Shown: positions 43,133 to 52,630 of the stretch, in pieces | Layout: each line of letters begins with the position of its first letter | Numbering within the stretch: position 1 is the first letter of the stretch | Assembly: GCA_902760865.1 (NCBI GenBank) | Contig: CACWID010000014.1 | Location: 1-61,051 of the forward strand | Source of the DNA: an uncultured Bacteroidales bacterium | GTDB lineage: Bacteria; Bacteroidota; Bacteroidia; Bacteroidales; Muribaculaceae | Reading direction: 5' to 3' | DNA length: 61,051 nt | Notes under the pieces: generated by a model | The model's database searches: none | Seen by the model: the letters and a program-made list of their open reading frames with translations, nothing else | What the model was told of the DNA's origin: nothing | Translations under genes and position numbers: made by a program

Positions 43133-43948
43133 TTAAAAAGCGGGAGCGGGCATCAGCTGGGACAGGGCGATAGCCACAATACCGGCGATGATGCAATACA
43201 CGCCGAACCACACCAGCTTGCCCCGCTTGACGATATTGATCATCCATTTGCAGGCCAGACATCCGGCAATAAACGCAGCCAGGAAACCTACCACCAGCGG
43301 CAACGTGTCGATTCCGCCGAAGGCATCTTCGCCCTTGACGGCCTTGAGCACGTCGAGCAGCGCTTCACCCAGGATGGGCGGGATCACCATCAGGAAGGAG
43401 AACTGAGCCAGACTCTCCTTCTTGTTGCCCAGCAGCAGACCCGTGGCGATGGTGCTGCCCGAACGGGACAGGCCGGGCATCACGGCACACGCCTGGGCGA
43501 TACCGATGATGAAGGCATCCTTCCACGAGATTTTCTCCTTCTGGCGCGGCTTGGCATAATAGGAGAAGATGAGCAGGGCCGCAGTCAGCAACAGCATGCA
43601 GCCCACGATGAGCAGTCCGCTGCCGAAGATCTCCTCCACCTTGTCCTTAAAGAACAAGCCCACGATGCCGACGGGAATCATTGACACGAGAATGTTGATG
43701 AAGTATTTGGTCTCGTCGTTCATCTTGAATTTGAACAGACCCTTCAGAATCCAGTCAATTTCACTCCACAGGATGACAAAGGTGCTCAACACCGTTGCCA
43801 CGTGTACCATAACGGTGAACGCCAGGTTATCGGCACCGTTGATACCGAACAGGTAACTGCCGATGGCTAGGTGTCCGCTACTGCTGACAGGGAGATACTC
43901 GGTCAGACCCTGGACAATGCCCAGAATCAAGGCTTCAAACCAACTCAT
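43133..43948 (-). CDS. uppP: Undecaprenyl-diphosphatase (BacA family)
   Basis: A 271-residue membrane enzyme that recycles the lipid carrier for peptidoglycan and surface polysaccharides. Signature blocks are [20 protein letters not shown] near 14 and [19 protein letters not shown] near 163, with seven or more hydrophobic helices. It lies 5 bp after the DUF3098 gene. Confidence 0.95.
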   Translation of the reverse strand: MSWFEALILGIVQGLTEYLPVSSSGHLAIGSYLFGINGADNLAFTVMVHVATVLSTFVILWSEIDWILKGLFKFKMNDETKYFINILVSMIPVGIVGLFFKDKVEEIFGSGLLIVGCMLLLTAALLIFSYYAKPRQKEKISWKDAFIIGIAQACAVMPGLSRSGSTIATGLLLGNKKESLAQFSFLMVIPPILGEALLDVLKAVKGEDAFGGIDTLPLVVGFLAAFIAGCLACKWMINIVKRGKLVWFGVYCIIAGIVAIALSQLMPAPAF

Positions 43949-43953
43949 AACGT

Positions 43954-44247
43954 TTACTGATTGACTTCGTTGTCGTTATCTTTGTCTTTCTTGCGGTAGA
44001 TGATGGCAAATGCCATAAGTACAAAGCCCAGGAAAGCAATGATAGGACCCGTGGTGATGCGGCTGCTCTCGAACAGATCCTTGTTGAACGTGTCGCCCGT
44101 GTTGGCGCTGCCCGTCATCAGCCAGAATCCGATAACGATCAGCAGCAGGCAGATGCCCATGAGAATGAAGTTGATCTTGCCCAACGGATAGGACACTTTC
44201 TTTCCTGTCTTGTTCTCGACTTGAGTTTTCTTTTCTTGAGTTGCCAT
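43954..44247 (-). CDS. DUF3098 small membrane protein
   Basis: A 97-residue protein with a polar Lys/Gln-rich start, two hydrophobic helices ([20 protein letters not shown] and [17 protein letters not shown]), the conserved [19 protein letters not shown] loop between them, and a charged tail. It matches DUF3098. In Bacteroidota this family often sits between ftsX and uppP. Here uppP, truB and queA follow, but no ftsX precedes it within the window. Confidence 0.88.
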   Translation of the reverse strand: MATQEKKTQVENKTGKKVSYPLGKINFILMGICLLLIVIGFWLMTGSANTGDTFNKDLFESSRITTGPIIAFLGFVLMAFAIIYRKKDKDNDNEVNQ

Positions 44248-44314
44248 TTATTTGCTCTTTCTTATTAGTTGTTTTGTGATAAAACCCTTGAGGGCATATC
44301 AATGCAATTTCGTG

Positions 44315-44345
44315 CAAAATTACTACATCCACGGGCGTTTGTCAA
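44315..44345 (-). promoter_or_regulatory. Promoter of the DUF3098-uppP-truB-queA unit
   Basis: On the minus strand TAATTTTG (44322-44315) is preceded, 20 bp away, by TTG (44345-44343). This is the -33/-7 spacing usual for Bacteroidota. Confidence 0.5.
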
Positions 44346-44404
44346 TAGTTTTAACCCATTTTTTGAAGTTGGACAGTCAAGAATCAGTCGTATAAAACTA
44401 ACTG

Positions 44405-44479
44405 ACAAAAAGTTATGAACACGGATTTTACAAACTTTTGCACAACCGAGTTGCAAAAGGAATTGTAAAACCCGTGTTC
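44405..44479 (-). terminator. Long hairpin terminator of the PUL operon
   Basis: GAACACGG-TTTTACAA (from 44417) and TTGTAAAA-CCGTGTTC (to 44479) form a long stem that continues through CTTTTGC/GCAAAAG and CAAC/GTTG. On the minus strand a TTTTT run follows. It lies just after the stop of the GH5-GH3 gene. Confidence 0.75.
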
Positions 44480-44500
44480 ACTAATATACTTGAGAACTGG

Positions 44501-47500
44501 TTATCGGACGGTGAATGTGGCCTTGAGAGGCAGGTTGTCGCTGGCTGTGCCGACAAGCATCGTGCGTGTGCCGAGGGAGGTTGTCCAATCGCCCTTGGCC
44601 TCGTCCCAATACTGGAAGGCGCGACCGCCGATGGTCATAGTGACGTCGCGACTCTCGCCGGACTGCAGGGTGACCTTCTGGAAGGCACGCAGCTCCTTCA
44701 CGGGCATCTCGACGGCGCTGTTCAGGTCACTCACGTAGAGCTGAACGACCTCGGCGCCGGCACGGTTACCGGTGTTCTTGACGGTCACGGTTGCCGTCAC
44801 GGTGCCATCAGCAGCGACCTCACGCTTGTCGATGCGTAGGTTGCTCACGGCAAAAGTCGTGTAACTCAGTCCGTAGCCGAAGGCGAACATCGGACGCTTC
44901 TTCTGCTTGTCCACCCAGCGGTAGCCCACGTAGATGCCTTCCTTGTACTCCTCGTCGATGATCTTGTGGTCCTCACGCCAGGTACCGGGATAGGAACCTG
45001 TGGCATGAGCACCGAGGTCATTGAGGTTTACAGGCCAGGTAAACGGCAATTTGCCCGAGGGGTTCACGTCGCCCACGAGGACACTGGCAAATGCATTGCC
45101 CGCCTCGCTGCCGATGAACCAGCCCTGCACGATGGCTGCGACCTTGTCGCGCCACGGCATGGCCACGGCATCACCCGAGATGTTGACGAACACGACGTTC
45201 TTGTTCACGCGGGTCAAAGCCTCAACCAGGGCGTCCTGACCGTAGGGCATGTCCATGTGCTTGCGGTCATGGCCCTCGGAATCCTGATATTCGCTCTTGT
45301 TCAAGCCGCCGAAGATGATGACATAATCGGCACCCTGAGCCTTGGCAACAGCCTCGGCGATGAGTTCGCTGGCCGAGCGGCTCTCGGACAGGGATTGCTT
45401 GGCCACAACGCCATTGTACTCGCCGGTGGTGTCACCCACGTAGCCGCGGGCATAGTCCACCTCAATGCCGGTGCCCGCCAAACGCTTCTGGAGGCCTTCA
45501 AGGGGCAGAATCTCATGCTGCACCTTGAGCGAACTGCTGCCGCCGCCGACGGTCATCATCTTGATGGCGTTCTCGCCGACAACCAGCACGCGCTTGGCCT
45601 TGTCCACGTTGATGGGCAGGATACCGCCCTTGTTCTGGAGCAGCACGATACCGTCCTGGGCAATCTTGAGCGCAGCATCATAATGTGCCTCGCTACACAG
45701 GAAGCCCCGTGCACGCTTGTTGCTCATCGTCGTGCGATAGAACAGGCGCAGCACGCGACGCACCTTGTCGTCCAGCTCGCGGGTCGTGAACTTACCGTCT
45801 TGAATCATCTTTTTATAAGGCAATGCCATGAAATAGGCGTCGTAGGCGTTGCTTGCGCCCCATGCCAGACCATCGGTCCAGCTGCCGAATTCCATGTCCA
45901 GTCCGTTCTTGACAGCCATCTCGGTGTCATGGGCGCCGCCCCAGTCGCTGACCACCACGCCGTCATACTGCCAATTACCCTTCAGAATCTCGTTGAGGGT
46001 GTACTGGTTCTGGCAGCAGTGCTGATCCTTGTAGAGGTTGTAGGAACCCATGATGCCCCAGGTGTGGCCCTCCTTGACGGCAGCCTCGAATGCGGGCAGA
46101 TAAATCTCACGCAGGGCGCGGTCGCTCACGATGACGTTCACCTGGTGGCGATGCTCCTCATCGTTGTTCAGGCAGAAGTGCTTCACACAGGCCGATGTGC
46201 CCGTGCTCTGCAGGCCCTGAACGTAGGGCACCACCATGAGGGATGCCAGCAGAGGATCCTCGCCCATGTATTCAAAGTTGCGGCCATTCAGTGGCGTGCG
46301 GTTGATGTTCACGCCAGGACCCAGGATCATGTCCTTGCCGCGGTAACGTGCTTCCTCACCCAGGCTGCGGCCATACAGACGCGCCAGCTCGGGATTCCAC
46401 GAGGCTGCCAGGCACGTCAGTGCCGGGAAGGCCACACACGAGTCGTTGGTCTGGCCTGCCTGCTCCCACTCGTCCCAGAGGACGTCCGGGCGCACGCCGT
46501 GAGGTCCGTCGTCGGTCCAGAAGTCCGGCATACCCAGCCGCTTCACGCCCGGCGAGGAGAATTTGCTCTGTGCATGGATGACGGCAATCTTCTCATCGAG
46601 CGTCATGCGTGACAAGGCATCCTCGACACGTGCCTCGATGGGCAAGGTCTCGTCAAGATACATGGGCACCCGCTGCGTCAGGCCCAACGACTGGATATAG
46701 TCATTCTGGGGCATGCAGTGCTCATAGCGGCTGTTCTCCACATACTGCATCAGCAGACGGCGGAAGGTCTCCTGATCGGGACGGGCTTCGCGCAGTTCCT
46801 TGTAGGTGCTGCGGGGAGCCTCGGAGTACTTCACCACGATGCTGTCCCACATCTCGGGACGGGTGATGCCCATCATGCACGAGCCGTCAATCTTCTTGTA
46901 GGGCCAGAAGGTGTAGCCGATGTTGGCCTTTTTCATCACGTCGACCAGCTGCGCCTGCCACTCGTTGGTGTTGTGGCCGGTCTCACCCATATACATGGGC
47001 AGACCCGTCTTGTCACGGAAGTCGATGTAATCCTTGATGGCCTCGGCTGTGGCATCGCCACCATAGCGGTGACAGGTGTACATGATGTTGTCATCAAATT
47101 TCCAGTCACTGAACATGTAGAAGTCGGAGTTCCAGCGGGCACCGCCCAGCAGGATCACGTGGTTGGGGTCCACCTGGCGGATGGCCTTGACAGTGCGCAT
47201 GTAGAGCGGCTCGAGCTGCTTGTTCAGCTCCTCCTTGTTCTCAAAGTAGTGGGCGATGGGCTCATTCATCAGCTCATAGCCGAGAATCACCGGCTCGTCC
47301 TTGTAGCGGGCGGCGATGCGCTGCCAGATGTCGATGAACAACTGCTGGCTAGGCTCGCTCTCGAACAGCCAGGGGTAGCCATGGCCGTCGTCGATGTTGT
47401 CGCCCGTCTGTCCGCCGGGACAGTCGTGCATGTCGAGAATCAGGTAGAGACCCGCGTCACGGCACCAGTTCACCACCGAGTCGATGCGGGCAAAGCCGTC

Positions 47501-47896
47501 CTGATCCTTGGCACGGCCCATGTAGTCCTCGTCGGTGAAGAGCCTGTAGTTGAAGGGCAAGCGGATGGTGTTGGCTCCCTGACGCGCGATGAAGGCAACG
47601 TCGGCACGCGTGATGTAGTTGTCCTTGAATTGGCGCCAGAACTCGGCTGCAAAGTCAGGACCCACGGCCTCCTTGATCATCAGGTCAATCATCCAGGGCG
47701 AATTGGTCTTGCTCAGACCGAACATGTAGCCCTCAGGATTGAGCCAGTTGCCCAGATTCGTTCCCTGAATATAAAGTTTCTCTCCGTTAGGTTGCACCAG
47801 GTCGGTACCTTCCACACGGACAAACTTGCCTTGGGGCTTTGCATGAAGCCCCAAGGCAAGAACCAAAGAGAGTATGACAAAAAATGATCCTCTCAT
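44501..47896 (-). CDS. Secreted GH5-GH3 fusion beta-glucanase/beta-glucosidase
   Basis: A 1131-residue protein. A signal peptide (FFVILSLVLALGLHA) is followed by a GH5 domain at about 25-375 (GTNLGNWLNPEG; ELMNEP with acid/base E212; YMGETGHN with nucleophile E305). A linker covers about 376-410, and a full GH3 beta-glucosidase spans about 411-1131 (RMTLDEKIAVIHAQ; GRNFEYMGEDPLL; VKHFCLNN; VVVSDWGG with nucleophile D651; a C-terminal fibronectin-like domain). One polypeptide could thus cut glucan chains internally and release glucose. It is the last gene of the PUL, 21 bp after the GH16 gene. Confidence 0.93.
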   Translation of the reverse strand: MRGSFFVILSLVLALGLHAKPQGKFVRVEGTDLVQPNGEKLYIQGTNLGNWLNPEGYMFGLSKTNSPWMIDLMIKEAVGPDFAAEFWRQFKDNYITRADVAFIARQGANTIRLPFNYRLFTDEDYMGRAKDQDGFARIDSVVNWCRDAGLYLILDMHDCPGGQTGDNIDDGHGYPWLFESEPSQQLFIDIWQRIAARYKDEPVILGYELMNEPIAHYFENKEELNKQLEPLYMRTVKAIRQVDPNHVILLGGARWNSDFYMFSDWKFDDNIMYTCHRYGGDATAEAIKDYIDFRDKTGLPMYMGETGHNTNEWQAQLVDVMKKANIGYTFWPYKKIDGSCMMGITRPEMWDSIVVKYSEAPRSTYKELREARPDQETFRRLLMQYVENSRYEHCMPQNDYIQSLGLTQRVPMYLDETLPIEARVEDALSRMTLDEKIAVIHAQSKFSSPGVKRLGMPDFWTDDGPHGVRPDVLWDEWEQAGQTNDSCVAFPALTCLAASWNPELARLYGRSLGEEARYRGKDMILGPGVNINRTPLNGRNFEYMGEDPLLASLMVVPYVQGLQSTGTSACVKHFCLNNDEEHRHQVNVIVSDRALREIYLPAFEAAVKEGHTWGIMGSYNLYKDQHCCQNQYTLNEILKGNWQYDGVVVSDWGGAHDTEMAVKNGLDMEFGSWTDGLAWGASNAYDAYFMALPYKKMIQDGKFTTRELDDKVRRVLRLFYRTTMSNKRARGFLCSEAHYDAALKIAQDGIVLLQNKGGILPINVDKAKRVLVVGENAIKMMTVGGGSSSLKVQHEILPLEGLQKRLAGTGIEVDYARGYVGDTTGEYNGVVAKQSLSESRSASELIAEAVAKAQGADYVIIFGGLNKSEYQDSEGHDRKHMDMPYGQDALVEALTRVNKNVVFVNISGDAVAMPWRDKVAAIVQGWFIGSEAGNAFASVLVGDVNPSGKLPFTWPVNLNDLGAHATGSYPGTWREDHKIIDEEYKEGIYVGYRWVDKQKKRPMFAFGYGLSYTTFAVSNLRIDKREVAADGTVTATVTVKNTGNRAGAEVVQLYVSDLNSAVEMPVKELRAFQKVTLQSGESRDVTMTIGGRAFQYWDEAKGDWTTSLGTRTMLVGTASDNLPLKATFTVR

Positions 47897-47917
47897 AAAG
47901 TCTTCTAGGTTAAAGCG

Positions 47918-49024
47918 TTAGTTCTTTTGGAAAACGCGTACATAGTCCACTTCCATCGTGACGGGCAGGGCACTCTCATCAACACCCTGAGCGCCACCCC
48001 AGTCACCACCCCAAGCGAGGTTGAAGATGATGTAGAAGGGATCATCGTAGGGCCAGTCGTCGCGACCCAGGCCACGGTTGTTGTAGCTCAGCTGCACCTT
48101 ACCGTCAACGTAGGTGGTGATGTTCTGAGCCGTCCATTCGATGGCATAGGTGTGGAACTCGCCCTCAGCACCCTTGCAGTACATCTCGTGGGTGACCTGA
48201 GTACCGTTGGAGTGAACGTGGGCATTGGCATGCAGGCTCGACGACACATAGTCGGGGTGGTAACCCACCTCTTCCATGATATCGATCTCGCCGTCGGCGG
48301 GCCATGAATGGAAGTTGACAGGCATCATCCAAAAGGCGGGCCAGGTTCCCTTGCCCTTAGGCAGCTTGATGCTGGCCTCGATGTAGCCATACTTCCAGCC
48401 CTGCTTATCCTTGGCGTACACGCGTCCAGAATAAATCTTGCCGTTCTCCTTGAGTGCGGTGATACGAAGCTTGCCGTCGCGAATCTCGGTCACAAGGCGT
48501 CCCTCGGGGGTCTTGTGGTTCACGTAGTTCTGCAACTCGTGATTGACCCAACCGCTGTTCTGCACCTCATGCCTCCAGTCGTCACCGTTCAGCTCCGAGC
48601 CCTTGTCGAACTCATCGTGCCAAACCAGCTTGTAGCCCTCAGGAGCATAGTAGGGAGACTCCTCGGCTGCCTCTTGCGTAATGGTGATGGTTTTGCGGGC
48701 GGCTCCCGACTGGATGATGACCTCACCCTTGCGGACCTCGGTCAACGGGTTGGCGGCGACCGTAATCGTCACTGAACCCGACTGTGACAACGTATTTTTC
48801 GTGTCAAACGTGATGAAGTCCTGATTATTGGTATAGGCTCCCCACTCCTTGCCCGTGATGGTGACATTGACGGTGTATTCACCACCGCCGGCAGGGACCG
48901 AGATGCTTTCCTGCGAGACAGTTATCGTCACAGCAGGCTTCGGCTCGTCTTTGCCGTCCCCACCGCAGCCCCAGAGGGCTACGGTGAGAGAAAGCAATAG
49001 TGTACAAAGCATGAATCGTTTCAT
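47918..49024 (-). CDS. GH16 beta-glucanase lipoprotein with BACON domain
   Basis: A 368-residue surface lipoprotein (lipobox VALWGC, Cys20). Residues about 32-117 are a BACON-type beta domain (ISVPAGGGEYTVNVT...RKTITITQEA). Residues about 125-368 are a GH16 endo-glucanase with the catalytic motif GEIDIMEE (E246, D248, E251) and aromatic surface residues. The family cuts beta-1,3 or mixed beta-1,3/1,4 glucans. It lies between the binding-protein gene and the GH5-GH3 gene. Confidence 0.95.
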   Translation of the reverse strand: MKRFMLCTLLLSLTVALWGCGGDGKDEPKPAVTITVSQESISVPAGGGEYTVNVTITGKEWGAYTNNQDFITFDTKNTLSQSGSVTITVAANPLTEVRKGEVIIQSGAARKTITITQEAAEESPYYAPEGYKLVWHDEFDKGSELNGDDWRHEVQNSGWVNHELQNYVNHKTPEGRLVTEIRDGKLRITALKENGKIYSGRVYAKDKQGWKYGYIEASIKLPKGKGTWPAFWMMPVNFHSWPADGEIDIMEEVGYHPDYVSSSLHANAHVHSNGTQVTHEMYCKGAEGEFHTYAIEWTAQNITTYVDGKVQLSYNNRGLGRDDWPYDDPFYIIFNLAWGGDWGGAQGVDESALPVTMEVDYVRVFQKN

Positions 49025-49061
49025 TTGCTTCAGTTCTTCATTTTTCAGTGATCAGTTGAGA

Positions 49062-49095
49062 GCGGATGCCACTGACAACTGATGACTGACGACTA
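49062..49095. repeat. GCGGATGCC followed by a 7-bp-period tract at a stop codon
   Basis: GCGGATGCC (49062-49070) leads directly into ACTGA/ACTAA units at 49071, 49078, 49085 and 49092. The last unit contains the complement of the stop codon of the glycan-binding protein gene (49093-49095). Confidence 0.8.
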
Positions 49096-51051
49096 ATTTT
49101 TGTGCTTCTGGATGATGATGTTGCTCACCTTGGCCTCAAATCCGGCGGGACAGCCACCGAAGTCCAGGATGAACTTACCCTGATCAAACTCGATCTCATC
49201 ATCACCATTCTTGGCAACGACGTTAACAAACTGGAGTACGTTCTCGCCATCCTCCAGGTAGAAGTCACTCTTGTAGCAAAGCGTGTTGGGGTCATTGGTC
49301 ACGTCAGGATCCTTGTTGACCTTGACGGTGACACCACCCAGTTCCATATTGGTGGTGATGGTGACACGCACATCATAGCCCTGGCCCTTCTCGATGTGCA
49401 GGGGCACGCCATTGATGGCGCACTGGGCCTGCCACTGAGCTACAGTAGCCTGGTTGGCCGTGATGGTATAGACACCATTGGCATAGGAGAAGCCCGGGTC
49501 AGCAACCTGTGACCAGCTGGCGTCAGCCCACCAGAAGCTCATTGTGCCGGCGGTATTGAAACCTGCACCCAGGTTCTCGTCAGAGTTCACGTCAACCCAT
49601 TCAACTGTGGGCTCGTCGGGAATAACGGGCAGCACAGTGCCGTCGTCGTTGGCATGGTCCTTGAGCACGATGTTAAAGATGTTGACGGTCGTACCGGCCT
49701 GGCAGCCACCGAAGTCGAAGAACAGGTTCACACGTTCCATGTCGATACCGGGCATGTCGCTCTTCCAGAAGATATAGTCCTCGCCTGCCTTCAGGTCGAT
49801 GCGGTCGGCAAAATAGAAGACGTTGTCATCGCCGTCCATCACAAGCTTCACGGTAACACCGTTAATGTCCTTGTCACTGATGAGGTGGCAAGAGAAGTCA
49901 TAGTTCTTATCGGCAGTGGTCGAGATGTTGGTGGTCTTGAAGGCCATCTGAGCCTGCCACTGGTCGGTAGTTGCCTCGGGCAGGAATACAGTATAGTCAT
50001 TACCATTGGCCTCAAAGTCGGGGTCAGCAATCTGATTCCAGCCGGGAGCATACCAGAAGAACATGTTGTATTCAACGTTCTTCCACATGTTGAAGTCGCT
50101 GTTAGCGTCGAAACCGAAGAATCCCTTCTCCTCGGGATCGCTGGTGAAGATGAAGCGCCATGCAATGCCGCGATCTTTAGGCTCATAAATGAGCACCATC
50201 TTCTTGGCAGTCAGCGTCTCGATGCGGAAGCGCGGGTTCTCGTACTGTTCATCAGAGCTGATGTAGGGGAAAGCTGTGTTGGGAGCAAGCTGAATGTAAG
50301 TCTGCTTGGTCACGTTGCCGTCAGCATCTTCCCAGTCGTACACTTCGAAGCTCCAGCTGGAAATCTGCTCGCCATCACCATCAACGACGATAGCATCCCA
50401 GTCTTCATTCGCGGGGGCGCCCCACTTAGTGGTACCTTTGTTTACATAGGTAAGGCCATCTACACCTGAATTGTAGGTGAAAGCGCCACCCTTGAGGTTA
50501 TCGGCCGAGAAAATGAGGCGGTCGTCATACACACCGAAGTCCTTCTTCTCATCGGGTTGAGCCGACCACCATCCTGTACCAGCAGTACCGGCAGGACCGC
50601 AGGCCATGTGAGCCACTTCCTTGTGGTCGATGCGCCACTCTTTGTTGGCGATGCGACGGAAGTCATTGCTATAGTCAATCTTTGACTCATTGAAGGTATA
50701 TTCCTTCTTGATACCAGTCTGGCTGATGCCATTACGGTTACCCAGGCGCAGCTCGATAGTGTGAGTACCGGCCTCGCTGTTCTTGTAACCCACCTCTTGC
50801 AGGGTGGAGTAGGACGTACCGTCGAGGATCCAGACAGGATAGGTGCCCGCTTGCGGGGTATAGCTAGCTGTCATCTGGTTGGTCTCCTGATCAACGGAGA
50901 TATTGAAGTCAACACCGCTCACAGTGGGAAGGCCGTTGGGATCTGCGCCTTCAAATTCTTCGGGCGAGCAAGCAGTGAAGAGCAAAGCTGTACAGGCCAA
51001 GAGGCTGAAAAGCACCCCTGATGTCACCTTGTTATATATCTTGTTCATCAT
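49093..51051 (-). CDS. Surface glycan-binding lipoprotein of the PUL (SusE-position)
   Basis: A 652-residue lipoprotein (lipobox LLFTAC). An N-terminal PKD-like domain at about 40-115 (TYPVWILDGTSYSTLQEVGY...HTIELRLGNRNG, quoted in parts) is followed by a middle domain with many aromatics (about 130-330). Two similar beta modules then follow. The first (about 340-480) has YAPGWNQIADPDFEANGNDY, QWQAQMAF and FFDFGGCQAG; the second (about 510-650) has ADASWSQVADPGF, QWQAQCAI and LDFGGCPAG. The duplicated modules resemble CBM4-type carbohydrate-binding folds. It sits next to susD, the usual place for a surface glycan-binding protein. Confidence 0.85.
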   Translation of the reverse strand: MMNKIYNKVTSGVLFSLLACTALLFTACSPEEFEGADPNGLPTVSGVDFNISVDQETNQMTASYTPQAGTYPVWILDGTSYSTLQEVGYKNSEAGTHTIELRLGNRNGISQTGIKKEYTFNESKIDYSNDFRRIANKEWRIDHKEVAHMACGPAGTAGTGWWSAQPDEKKDFGVYDDRLIFSADNLKGGAFTYNSGVDGLTYVNKGTTKWGAPANEDWDAIVVDGDGEQISSWSFEVYDWEDADGNVTKQTYIQLAPNTAFPYISSDEQYENPRFRIETLTAKKMVLIYEPKDRGIAWRFIFTSDPEEKGFFGFDANSDFNMWKNVEYNMFFWYAPGWNQIADPDFEANGNDYTVFLPEATTDQWQAQMAFKTTNISTTADKNYDFSCHLISDKDINGVTVKLVMDGDDNVFYFADRIDLKAGEDYIFWKSDMPGIDMERVNLFFDFGGCQAGTTVNIFNIVLKDHANDDGTVLPVIPDEPTVEWVDVNSDENLGAGFNTAGTMSFWWADASWSQVADPGFSYANGVYTITANQATVAQWQAQCAINGVPLHIEKGQGYDVRVTITTNMELGGVTVKVNKDPDVTNDPNTLCYKSDFYLEDGENVLQFVNVVAKNGDDEIEFDQGKFILDFGGCPAGFEAKVSNIIIQKHKN

Positions 51052-51071
51052 AATTTCTATTTATTGATTGA

Positions 51072-52607
51072 TTAATAGTTGTTCTGAACCAGCGTGGGAT
51101 CAGCATCGAGCTCGCTCTGAGCCAGAGGAATGTACTTCTTGCTGGGTGTCCACGAGTTGGTACGGTAGCCGTAGTTGTCGGGAACGAGCACTGTGGAAGC
51201 CTTTTGGGTGGCTCCAGCGATGCCCTCGGCACGCACGAGATCAAAGTAACGCTTGCCCTCACCGCAGAATTCCAGATGACGCTCGGTGAAGATGTCATCG
51301 ATGGTCACGGCGGTCAAAGCGGGGAGACCGGCACGTGCGCGAACCTCGTTCACATAGCCGGCAGCCTCGGCTGCACTGCCACCGGTCTGGAGAATCAGCT
51401 CGGCAGCGTTGAGCAGGGTCTCGGCATAGCGGTAGATGCGCTTGTTGTTGTTATAGTTCAGGTTCTTGGACGTCGGGCAGTCCTGATTGTTGGCAGACTG
51501 CGGACGATACTTGCCGTGCCAGATGTGGGTGTCCTGATAGCGCTGGGTGTAGTCATAGCCACGCAGGTCCCAGCAGGTAACGTCACGACGCTTGTCGTTC
51601 TCGTCATACATGCTGTAGGCATTGAGACGCATGGGCAGGAAGCCCCAACCGTCGTTACCGCTGTCCCAGCCTTCGCCACCGCCCCAACCGTTGGGCGAGC
51701 ACAGGGTGGGGAATACGGTACCACCGGCAGCCAGAGGAGTACCCCAGTCGCGCTGGGCCTGGTCGTCATTATAATTGATCTCGAAGATGCTCTCGGCGCA
51801 CCACTCGCCACTCTCCTGCCACAAGTCTTTGAAACTCGGGTTGAGACTGTAGCTGCTGTCACTGATGATCTGCTTCATGTAACCCAGAGCAGTTGCATAA
51901 CGGGCGTTGTCGTTCTGGTACATGACCATCTCGGCATAGAGCATGTAGGCAAAAGCCTGGCTTACGCGACCAGCCTCGGCATTGGGCCAACGCATGGGCA
52001 GCACATTGGAGGCAATGATTTCCTCGAGTTCGGGAATGAGATTGTTGTAAATCTCGTCAGCACTGAGCTGCGGAGCAGTGTAGGGCTGAGTGAGGTTCTC
52101 CAGATAGAAGGGCACATTGCCGTAGTAGTGCCACAGGATATTATAATAGTACACGCGCAGCAGACGAGCCTGCATCTCCATCGAGCGACGGAAGCTATCG
52201 CTGGCCTCGGTTTCCCACGATGCATACTTGATGGCGTCGTTGCAACGCTTGATACCGCTGTAGAAGTCGCCCCACAGGGTAGCGAGGGTGTTGTTACCGT
52301 CGGCTTCAAAGTTGAACAGACGGTGCCAGTGCTGGTTGTCGGTATTGTCGGCACCACCGGGCCAGAAGTCGTCGCCCATAATCTCACCGTCAACGGTCAG
52401 GTCGTTGTAGGCCGAGCCGTCCCAGTCGGGCCAGTGCAGAGGAGCGTAGGCAGCAGTGAGTGCCTCGTTCAGGGTCTCCTCGTCGGTGTAATATTCCTCA
52501 AGGGGTTCACCCGTCGGGTTCTTCACCTCAAGAAAATCGTCGCTGCAGGAAGTCAGTGCAAGAAATGCTGCACACAAGCCTGCTATGATAGAAATATGCT
52601 TTTTCAT
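51072..52607 (-). CDS. susD: SusD/RagB-family nutrient-binding lipoprotein
   Basis: A 511-residue outer-membrane lipoprotein (lipobox LALTSC, Cys21). The N-terminal EYYTDEETLNEALTAAYAPL, the central RCNDAIKYASWE and MEMQARLLRVYYYNILWHYY, and the C-terminal ETLLNAAELILQTG and RHLEFCGEGKRYFDLVR are characteristic SusD blocks. It caps the SusC porin and helps load glycan. It lies between susC (23 bp upstream) and the binding-protein gene. Confidence 0.96.
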   Translation of the reverse strand: MKKHISIIAGLCAAFLALTSCSDDFLEVKNPTGEPLEEYYTDEETLNEALTAAYAPLHWPDWDGSAYNDLTVDGEIMGDDFWPGGADNTDNQHWHRLFNFEADGNNTLATLWGDFYSGIKRCNDAIKYASWETEASDSFRRSMEMQARLLRVYYYNILWHYYGNVPFYLENLTQPYTAPQLSADEIYNNLIPELEEIIASNVLPMRWPNAEAGRVSQAFAYMLYAEMVMYQNDNARYATALGYMKQIISDSSYSLNPSFKDLWQESGEWCAESIFEINYNDDQAQRDWGTPLAAGGTVFPTLCSPNGWGGGEGWDSGNDGWGFLPMRLNAYSMYDENDKRRDVTCWDLRGYDYTQRYQDTHIWHGKYRPQSANNQDCPTSKNLNYNNNKRIYRYAETLLNAAELILQTGGSAAEAAGYVNEVRARAGLPALTAVTIDDIFTERHLEFCGEGKRYFDLVRAEGIAGATQKASTVLVPDNYGYRTNSWTPSKKYIPLAQSELDADPTLVQNNY

Positions 52608-52630
52608 ATTGATAATTCTTTATTGGATTG

